From contig CAZRPU010000052.1 of assembly GCA_964602055.1 (NCBI GenBank), positions 1 to 15,850 of the forward strand: a stretch of 15,850 nucleotides of DNA, written 5' to 3'. The position numbers were made by a program, and so were the translations under genes. This DNA is from JACPLA01 sp964602055 (GTDB taxonomy: Bacteria > Bacteroidota > Ignavibacteria > UBA10030). Positions 7,270 through 13,076 of this stretch are shown here, piece by piece. Each line of letters starts with the position of its first letter. Position 1 is the first letter of the stretch. The notes under the pieces were generated by a model that saw nothing but the letters and a program-made list of their open reading frames with translations, was not told the origin of the DNA and ran no database searches.

Positions 7270-9663
7270 ATGATCGACTCAACCATTAGCCATTACAAAA
7301 TACTGGAGAAGCTCGGAGAGGGCGGGATGGGCGTCGTCTATAAGGCCCAAGACCTCAACCTCGACCGCATCGTTGCCCTGAAATTTCTCCCTGAGCGGGC
7401 ATCTTCAGGCGAGGAATCGAAATTCCGCTTTCTGCAGGAAGCAAAGGCTGCGGCTTCCTTAAACCATAGCAATATCTGCACCATTTACGGGGTTGAGGAA
7501 CATCAATCTCAGATGTTCATCGCCATGGAATTTGTCGATGGTGGTATTCTTCGCAACAGAATTCCTTTTACCAAAACCGATGAGGCAATCATCATCGCGA
7601 TCCAGATTGGAGAGGCTCTGGCTGAAGCGCATTCGAAAGGGATTGTCCATCGGGATATCAAGGCAGACAATGTGATGCTTACCGCCAAAGCCCAGGTGAA
7701 AGTCATGGACTTCGGCCTTGCAAAGCTGAAGGGCTCATTGAAACTGACCCGCTCCAGCAGCACGGTTGGTACCCTGGCCTACATGGCCCCGGAGCAGATC
7801 CAGGGCGGGGAAGTGGACCTGCGAAGCGACCTCTTTGCCTTTGGTGTTCTTTTGTTCGAAATGCTGACGGGAAAACTTCCGTTCCGCGGAGAACATGAGG
7901 CGGCAATGATGTACTCCATCCTGAACGAAGAACCGGAAAACATCAGGAAATACATTTCAGATATTTCCACGGAGTGTGAACGCATCCTCGAAAAGTCTCT
8001 GGAAAAAAACCCCGAAGAGAGGTATCAATCGGCCGTCGAGATGGTGGCAGACCTGAAACGCTGGAAGCGGGAGACCGGCAGGGTAACCCGGCCCCCAATG
8101 GCGCAACAATCCACAGCAATGAGGGATGGCGACTTTCAGAAATCGGTAGAGAATATCGGATCAATGACTTCAAGAATTTCTGCAACGAAATCCTGGAAAC
8201 GAACCCTTCTTTCGGCCGGCGGCGCTGTCATTCTCGTGGCAGCTATCATTGCCGGATATTTCACGCTGCAAAGGCAGGATGAACGCCTAGATTCTCTTGC
8301 CGTGATGCCTTTCGTGAATGCAACCACCGACCCGGGGCTTGAGTACTTGAGCGACGGAATCACCGAAAGTGTTATCAGCCATCTTTCAAAACTTTCCAAT
8401 CTTCGAGTCATGTCTCGCAACTCAGTCTTCCGCTACAAAGGCAAGGAAATCGACCCGCAGGAAGTCGGCAAGACACTTGGTGTGCGCGCGATCCTGACAG
8501 GCCGAATGAGTCAGCGTCCTGACGGATTTTCGGTCAGCCTTGAACTCATCAACACGAAAGACAACCGGCAGATTTGGGGCGACCAGTATTTGCGGAACCT
8601 GGCAGACATTTCGACGTTGGAGACTCAAATCCCAACAGAAATCACGGAACATCTTCGGATTGAGCAAAGCAGCGAAGAACGCGAGAACCTGAACACCGCA
8701 TCGACCCGCAGCTCAGAAGCATATGCGCTCTACATGAAGGGGCGATTCAATTGGAATAAGAGGTTGCCGGAAGCCCTTCACCGCGCGGTGGATTTCTTTT
8801 CTCAGGCGATCGAAAAGGATCCTTCGTATGCCCTTGCGTACACCGGTCTCGCTGAAACCTATGTTGTGATGCCGGTCTATGTCTATCCACCCCCGAAGGA
8901 CGTATATCAGCAAGCAAAATACTATGCCATGAAAGCTCTCGAGGTAAATCCACTGCAAGCCGAGGCGTACTCGGCTCTGGGTTATGCAAAATGGAGTCAA
9001 CTCGATTTTGCGGGCGCCGAAGCTGACCTAAAACGCGCCATCACGCTGAATCCGAGATATGCTACGGCACACCACTGGTACGCTTTTGTTCTTTCGACTT
9101 CTGGAAGACACAGCGAGGCAATTGCAGAAGCGCTGAAAGCCAATGACCTGGACCCACTCTCACTGATTATTCAGGCCAGCTACGCGGTCGTGCTTCAATC
9201 GGCCGGACGTTACGACGAGGCCATTGAAGTGGAGAAAAAGGTATTGCAGACTGAGCCAGCATTTCCCATTGCACATCTTGGATTGGGAACAACCTATATC
9301 CAATCGGGCAGACCATCCGAAGCGCTCTCAGAATTTCAGAAAGCCAGAGAGGTTCTCGGAGATATCGTGTTACCGAACATTGCCGCCTCGTACGTCATGC
9401 TCGGGAGAACCGCAGAGGCGCGAACAATCCTGAGAGAGCTTGAGGCATCCTGGAAAAAGGGGGCACGAGTGGAGTCCCCAATTGCTATGATTTATCTCGC
9501 CTTAGGTGAAAAAGATCATGCCATTGAATGGCTTGACAAGGTGTATGAAAGCAGATATATCAACGTAGCCCAATTGTGGAATCTTCGTGATTTTCCAAAA
9601 CTGTCACACATAGACACAGACCCAGCTATTCAGGCTGCACTCAATAAGATTGGTGTAAAGTAA
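7270..9663 (+). CDS. Kinase 3: transmembrane Ser/Thr protein kinase with TolB/FlgO-like domain and TPRs
   Basis: I start at ATG 7270 (MIDSTISHYKILEKLGE), giving 797 residues. An in-frame ATG at 7210 would add 20 residues encoded by the palindromic repeat and unlike any other kinase here, while GAGGTG at 7261-7266 stands just before 7270. The kinase domain (about 9-270) is intact: Lys38, HRD 127-129, Asn134, DFG 147-149, APE 173-175. A membrane segment lies at about 312-332. Residues about 340-465 form a TolB/FlgO-like domain (LAVMPFVNATTDPGLEYLSDG), and about 480-780 carry TPRs (ATAHHWYAFVLSTSGRHSEA, AHLGLGTTYIQSGRPSEALS). It is an architectural twin of kinase 2, yet its kinase domain is closer to kinase 1, consistent with heads and tails having different histories. 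Likely a membrane receptor kinase; ligand unknown. Confidence 0.93.
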   Translation: MIDSTISHYKILEKLGEGGMGVVYKAQDLNLDRIVALKFLPERASSGEESKFRFLQEAKAAASLNHSNICTIYGVEEHQSQMFIAMEFVDGGILRNRIPFTKTDEAIIIAIQIGEALAEAHSKGIVHRDIKADNVMLTAKAQVKVMDFGLAKLKGSLKLTRSSSTVGTLAYMAPEQIQGGEVDLRSDLFAFGVLLFEMLTGKLPFRGEHEAAMMYSILNEEPENIRKYISDISTECERILEKSLEKNPEERYQSAVEMVADLKRWKRETGRVTRPPMAQQSTAMRDGDFQKSVENIGSMTSRISATKSWKRTLLSAGGAVILVAAIIAGYFTLQRQDERLDSLAVMPFVNATTDPGLEYLSDGITESVISHLSKLSNLRVMSRNSVFRYKGKEIDPQEVGKTLGVRAILTGRMSQRPDGFSVSLELINTKDNRQIWGDQYLRNLADISTLETQIPTEITEHLRIEQSSEERENLNTASTRSSEAYALYMKGRFNWNKRLPEALHRAVDFFSQAIEKDPSYALAYTGLAETYVVMPVYVYPPPKDVYQQAKYYAMKALEVNPLQAEAYSALGYAKWSQLDFAGAEADLKRAITLNPRYATAHHWYAFVLSTSGRHSEAIAEALKANDLDPLSLIIQASYAVVLQSAGRYDEAIEVEKKVLQTEPAFPIAHLGLGTTYIQSGRPSEALSEFQKAREVLGDIVLPNIAASYVMLGRTAEARTILRELEASWKKGARVESPIAMIYLALGEKDHAIEWLDKVYESRYINVAQLWNLRDFPKLSHIDTDPAIQAALNKIGVK

Positions 9664-9720
9664 CGATGATCGGGCAGACGATATCGCACTACAAGATTCT
9701 CGAAAAACTCGGCGAAGTCC

Positions 9721-9764
9721 CAAACTTCCCGGCGAGTGTTTCCCAACGAGTCGTTGGAAGTTTG
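9721..9764 (+). repeat. 44-base palindromic repeat, copy b
   Basis: Outer arms CAAACTTCC (9721-9729) and GGAAGTTTG (9756-9764) are unchanged. The inner AACG/CGTT stem (9745-9748, 9752-9755) is kept, with the spacer changed from AGC to AGT. The conserved stems and changed spacer and bulge support the fold given for copy a. Confidence 0.88.
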
Positions 9765-9768
9765 TGGA

Positions 9769-9789
9769 TCCCGCCGCTGTCTGGCGGGA
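9769..9789 (+). repeat. Second hairpin of the repeat unit, copy b (7-bp stem, 7-base loop)
   Basis: TCCCGCC (9769-9775), loop GCTGTCT, GGCGGGA (9783-9789). An alternative overlapping stem is TGGCGG / CCGCCA around GAG (9782-9796). Confidence 0.8.
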
Positions 9790-9808
9790 GCCGCCATCCG
9801 AGGTGTCT

Positions 9809-9913
9809 ATGATCGGCTCAACCATTAGCCATTACAAGATTCTCGAGAAACTCGGTGAAGGAGGACTTGCCCGCCGGAGCATCATGCACCTCACGTTAGG
9901 TGATCGCACATGA
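9809..9913 (+). pseudogene. Broken kinase head 'b2': 34-codon frame directly upstream of kinase 4
   Basis: ATG 9809, preceded by GAGGTG at 9800-9805, reads MIGSTISHYKILEKLGEGG and then leaves the kinase sequence for LARRSIMHLTLGDRT. It ends at TGA 9911-9913, overlapping the kinase 4 ATG at 9910 as ATGA. It therefore breaks two residues later than copies a, b and c and is joined to unrelated sequence (9866-9909). Together with 9666-9812 it makes a chain of two coupled mini-frames before kinase 4. Confidence 0.75.
9887..9903 (+). promoter_or_regulatory. Ribosome-binding site of kinase 4 inside a small hairpin
   Basis: AGGTGA (9898-9903) is a good Shine-Dalgarno six bases before ATG 9910. AGGTG also forms the 3' arm of a 5-bp hairpin with CACCT (9887-9891) around CACGTT, so translation could be lowered unless ribosomes reading the mini-frame open it. 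The stem is short. Confidence 0.4.
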
Positions 9914-12816
9914 TTGGAACGACGATCTCACACTATAAGATTCTTGAAAAGTTGGGCGAAGGCGGGATGGGCGTCGTGTATAAAGCGCATGACTTGAAAC
10001 TCGACCGTCATGTCGCGTTGAAATTCCTACCGCCTCATGTATCAGCTTCAAGTGATAACAAGGCACGCTTCGTTCAAGAAGCAAAAGCAGCCTCGGCGCT
10101 CAACCACCCCAACATCCTCACGATTTACGATTTTCTCGAGGAGGAAGGGCAAAGCTTTATCGCCACGGAGCTTGTCGAAGGAGAATCGTTGAAGACGAAA
10201 GTCGCTGAAGCAAAAGAGAAAGGAATTCAGCTTCCCGTCTCTCAGGTTCTTGGTTACGCAGATCAGATGGTTCAAGGGCTCTCTAAGGCCCACGAAAAAG
10301 GGATCGTCCTTCGAGATGTCAAATCAGAAAACATTATGGTGACAAACGATCGACTCATAAAGATTATGGACTTTGGCCTGGCGAAACTAAAAGGTAAGGC
10401 GGGCATGACAAGAGCAGGTAGCACTGTGGGAACTGCGGCTTACATGTCGCCGGAACAGATACAGGGCGACGAAGTCGACGAGCAAGCGGACATCTGGTCG
10501 TTCGGTGTGGTATTGTTCGAGCTTCTCTCCGGCGAACATCCTTTCCATGGCGAGCACGAGTCGGCAATGATGTATTCTATTACGAATGAGGATCCCAAAC
10601 CACTCGGAAAACTTCGCTCTGAAGTCCCACTTGAGCTTCGACAGATTATCGAACGCTGCATGAAGAAGGATCGATCTCAGCGGTATACGTCGATGAGCCA
10701 GATTCTTCTAGACCTTTCGAAGTTGAGACCGGCTGCAGGATTCGAAGTCAAGGCTTTGAGCTTAAAGACTATTATGAATAGCCTCAAGCGACCGGCTGTC
10801 GCAGTTCCCATTGTTCTCATTATCGTTGGGTTGGGATATCTCACATATTGGTACATCGATCGCAGTGCAAAGATCCGCTGGGCACGAGAAAAAGTCATGC
10901 CGGAAATTGAGCGACTGGCCGGTGAAAGTAAGTGGGCGAGCGCGTACTTCCTTGCAAGACAGATTGAAGGCGTCGTTGGCGATGATCCATTGTTTATTAA
11001 GCTTCGGCCTTTGTATGCTATGCGCGACGTCATCAGGACAGAGCCACCGGGTGCTGAGATTCTCGTTGCTGAGTATGGCACACCACGCGAAAATTGGATC
11101 TCGTTAGGTCGAACTCCGACTGATACGATCTTTTTGCCACGGGGCCTCTGGAGATTGAAGCTCCGAAAGGAAGGATTCCATACGTTTGATGGCGCTGGTT
11201 TCTTTTTGTGGGGTTTCTTTTTCTGGGGAGGAACGACCAAGCTTGATTCGACTGGGTCATGGCCCGAAAACATGTTGCAAGTCCCGGGCGGGATGTATAC
11301 CCTGAATATACCGGGGCTTGATCATCTCGAGCCTGCCCGCGTCGACGAATATCTCATAGATAAATTTGAAACCACCAACAAGGAATACAAGCAATTCGTC
11401 GACCACGGAGGATATGAGAAAAGTGAGTACTGGAAGCATCCGTTTGAAAAGGATGGTCGAACTCTCACCTGGCAAGAAGCGATGAAGGAATTCGTGGACG
11501 CGACAGGAAGACCCGGCCCCTCAACCTGGGAATTAGGGACATATCCCGAAGGAAATGCCGATTATCCCGTTGGCGGTATTAGCTGGTTTGAGGCTGCCGC
11601 GTATGCGGAATTTCGCGGAAAATCTCTTCCTACTGTCTATCATTGGAACATCGCAGCGGAAACACGCGCTAGCGCGTTCATCATCCCCGCAAGTAACTTT
11701 GAAAAGAAGGGACTCGCCCCTGTTGGGAAGTATCCAGGCAGCAGCCCTCTCGGCACGACCGATATGGGTGGCAATGTGCGTGAGTGGTGTTTCAACGCAA
11801 GCCGTGAACAGCGAAGCATTCTGGGAGGCGGATGGAATGACGAGCCGTATATGTTTACTGATTATTATGCCCAACTCCCTTTTGATCGCTCACAGACCAA
11901 TGGTGTTCGTTGCATTAAAATCCTGGAACACGATAGCACTTCTCATGCCGCTTATGCTTCGATTGAGCGAGATCCCTATCGCAATTTCTTGAACGAGAAA
12001 CCAGTATCAGACGCTGTCTTTAAGTTTTACCTTTCGATGTACAAATATGATCGAACTCCGTTGAATGCCAGCATCGAATCGGCCGACACGACTTCAGACT
12101 ACATCATGCAGAAGATCAGCCTGGATGCAGCCTATGGCGGCGAACGTCTCACAGTATTTCTGTTTGCGCCAAGGGTCGGTAATCCGCCGTATCAGGCAGT
12201 AGTCTATTTCCCGGGGTCCGGTGCGCTCCACACCCGTTCCAATCGCTTTCTGGAAGTTGGTGCAATTGACTTCATTGTAAAGAGTGGTCGCTCGGTCATG
12301 TATCCTGTGTATAAAGGCACTTACGAAAGAGGCACCGCATTGAACTCCGACAATCCGAGCGAGACAAACCTTTGGAAAGAACATATGATTGCCTGGGGTA
12401 AAGATATCGGGCGATCAATCGATTATCTTGAGTCCCGACCCGACATCGACGCGAAAAAAGTAGCCTATTACGGAGTAAGCTGGGGTGGCATGATGGGACC
12501 AATTCTCACAGCGGTGGAAAAAAGGTTCAAAGCATCCGTGCTCTACGTTGCAGGTCTTAACTTCCAACGCGCTCTACCTGAGGTCGATGCCATTAACTAC
12601 GTCGGCCGTGCTACAGTACCTGTAATTATGTTGAATGGAAAATACGATAACTTCTTCCCTATTGAGACATCCCAAAAGCCCTTGTTCAAACTCCTCGGCG
12701 CTCCGCTACCGCACAAAAAGTACGTGGTGTATGAAGGCGGCCACTTTGTTATTCGCAATCTGCTCATCAAAGAATCACTCGACTGGCTGGACAAGTACCT
12801 TGGCCCCGTGAAATGA
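9910..12816 (+). CDS. Kinase 4: Ser/Thr kinase fused to PEGA-like, FGE/SUMF1-like and alpha/beta-hydrolase domains
   Basis: The 968-residue protein combines four modules. The kinase domain (about 9-272) has GEGGMG, Lys38, DFG 154-156 and SPE 180-182. The HRD motif is LRD (134-136): histidine is lost but the catalytic Asp136 and Asn141 are kept, so activity is plausible. A membrane segment lies at about 297-316. Residues 376-424 look like a PEGA domain (EPPGAEILV...LPRGLWRLKLRKEGF). Residues about 457-671 are FGE/SUMF1-like (VPGGMYTLN, DKFETTNKEYKQFVD, GGISWFEAAAYAEFRGKSLP, GTTDMGGNVREWC). The catalytic cysteine pair of true FGE is absent, so sulfatase activation is unlikely. Residues about 725-965 are an alpha/beta hydrolase with nucleophile Ser857 in GVSWGG and likely Asp913 and His945. 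The hydrolase triad looks complete, so an extracytoplasmic esterase-type activity is inferred; substrate unknown. Start chosen by the conserved head and AGGTGA. Confidence 0.92.
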   Translation: MIGTTISHYKILEKLGEGGMGVVYKAHDLKLDRHVALKFLPPHVSASSDNKARFVQEAKAASALNHPNILTIYDFLEEEGQSFIATELVEGESLKTKVAEAKEKGIQLPVSQVLGYADQMVQGLSKAHEKGIVLRDVKSENIMVTNDRLIKIMDFGLAKLKGKAGMTRAGSTVGTAAYMSPEQIQGDEVDEQADIWSFGVVLFELLSGEHPFHGEHESAMMYSITNEDPKPLGKLRSEVPLELRQIIERCMKKDRSQRYTSMSQILLDLSKLRPAAGFEVKALSLKTIMNSLKRPAVAVPIVLIIVGLGYLTYWYIDRSAKIRWAREKVMPEIERLAGESKWASAYFLARQIEGVVGDDPLFIKLRPLYAMRDVIRTEPPGAEILVAEYGTPRENWISLGRTPTDTIFLPRGLWRLKLRKEGFHTFDGAGFFLWGFFFWGGTTKLDSTGSWPENMLQVPGGMYTLNIPGLDHLEPARVDEYLIDKFETTNKEYKQFVDHGGYEKSEYWKHPFEKDGRTLTWQEAMKEFVDATGRPGPSTWELGTYPEGNADYPVGGISWFEAAAYAEFRGKSLPTVYHWNIAAETRASAFIIPASNFEKKGLAPVGKYPGSSPLGTTDMGGNVREWCFNASREQRSILGGGWNDEPYMFTDYYAQLPFDRSQTNGVRCIKILEHDSTSHAAYASIERDPYRNFLNEKPVSDAVFKFYLSMYKYDRTPLNASIESADTTSDYIMQKISLDAAYGGERLTVFLFAPRVGNPPYQAVVYFPGSGALHTRSNRFLEVGAIDFIVKSGRSVMYPVYKGTYERGTALNSDNPSETNLWKEHMIAWGKDIGRSIDYLESRPDIDAKKVAYYGVSWGGMMGPILTAVEKRFKASVLYVAGLNFQRALPEVDAINYVGRATVPVIMLNGKYDNFFPIETSQKPLFKLLGAPLPHKKYVVYEGGHFVIRNLLIKESLDWLDKYLGPVK

Positions 12817-12832
12817 AAATGGAACTATCAAG

Positions 12833-12937
12833 ATGATTGGAACAAGAGTACCGCATTACAAAATCACTCAGCTATGTTCTGGACTCCCGCTTACAATCCG
12901 CGGGAGTGACATAATTGTATTTGGTTTTGCACAATGA
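12833..12937 (+). pseudogene. Broken, decayed kinase head: 34-codon frame after kinase 4
   Basis: ATG 12833, 17 bases after the kinase 4 stop, reads MIGTRVPHYKI, a degenerate kinase head, then TQLCSGLPLTIRGSDIIVFG. The non-kinase part is encoded by a hairpin (12883-12907) different from the 44-base repeat. TGA 12935-12937 overlaps the next ATG (12934) as ATGA. Confidence 0.65.
12883..12907 (+). repeat. Hairpin of another REP-like type
   Basis: ACTCCCGC (12883-12890) and GCGGGAGT (12900-12907) form a perfect 8-bp stem with a 9-base loop. With flanks CTGG before and GACA after, it resembles CTGGATTCCCGC / GCGGGAATGACA, a repeat I recall as common in many bacterial genomes. That resemblance is from memory and unchecked. 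Confidence 0.75.
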
Positions 12938-12988
12938 TTGGCCAAACCATATCCCATTACAAGATTCTCGAAAAACTCGGCGAAGTCC

Positions 12989-13032
12989 CAAACTTCCCGG
13001 CGAGTGTTTCTCAACGAGCCGTTGGAAGTTTG
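12989..13032 (+). repeat. 44-base palindromic repeat, copy c
   Basis: Arms CAAACTTCC (12989-12997) and GGAAGTTTG (13024-13032), inner stem AACG/CGTT around AGC (13013-13023). It is identical over 44 bases to copy a although the neighbouring kinases are strongly diverged. Confidence 0.9.
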
Positions 13033-13036
13033 AGGA

Positions 13037-13057
13037 CCCCGTCGTTTTCTGACGGGG
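13037..13057 (+). repeat. Second hairpin of the repeat unit, copy c, with compensatory changes
   Basis: CCCCGTC (13037-13043), loop GTTTTCT, GACGGGG (13051-13057). Compared with copy b, two stem positions changed on both strands (T-A to C-G, and C-G to T-A), keeping all seven pairs and the 7-base loop. Confidence 0.8.
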
Positions 13058-13076
13058 GCTGGAAGGCGAGGGCTCA

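Larger units (their letters stand above)
7124..7273 (+). pseudogene. Broken kinase head 'a': 49-codon frame, kinase start fused to palindromic repeats
   Basis: ATG 7124 opens MIPHYKILEKLGE, the kinase head with four codons missing after MI. At the glycine-rich loop the sequence switches to VPNFPASVSQRAVGSLWIPP, encoded by a 44-base palindrome and further hairpins. The frame stays open and ends at TGA 7271-7273, overlapping the kinase 3 ATG (7270) as ATGA. It could also be read from GTG 7082 inside kinase 2. No kinase activity is possible. It may be a relic, a coupling leader for kinase 3, or both. Confidence 0.75.
9666..9812 (+). pseudogene. Broken kinase head 'b': 48-codon frame, kinase start fused to palindromic repeats
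   Basis: ATG 9666 lies two bases after the kinase 3 stop and reads MIGQTISHYKILEKLGE, then switches at the glycine loop to VPNFPASVSQRVVGSLWIPP and ends SRHPRCL. TGA 9810-9812 overlaps the next ATG (9809) as ATGA. Its 3' part, from GGCGGG to the next ATG and beyond, is identical to copy a apart from a few substitutions. The 44-base core differs from copies a and c at two bases. Confidence 0.75.

Noticed and set aside
11279..11922. FGE-like region as an active formylglycine-generating enzyme
   Set aside because: The segment corresponding to the catalytic region (RSILGGGWNDEPYMFTDYY) has no cysteine where the active pair is expected; only Cys626 and Cys667 are present in the domain.
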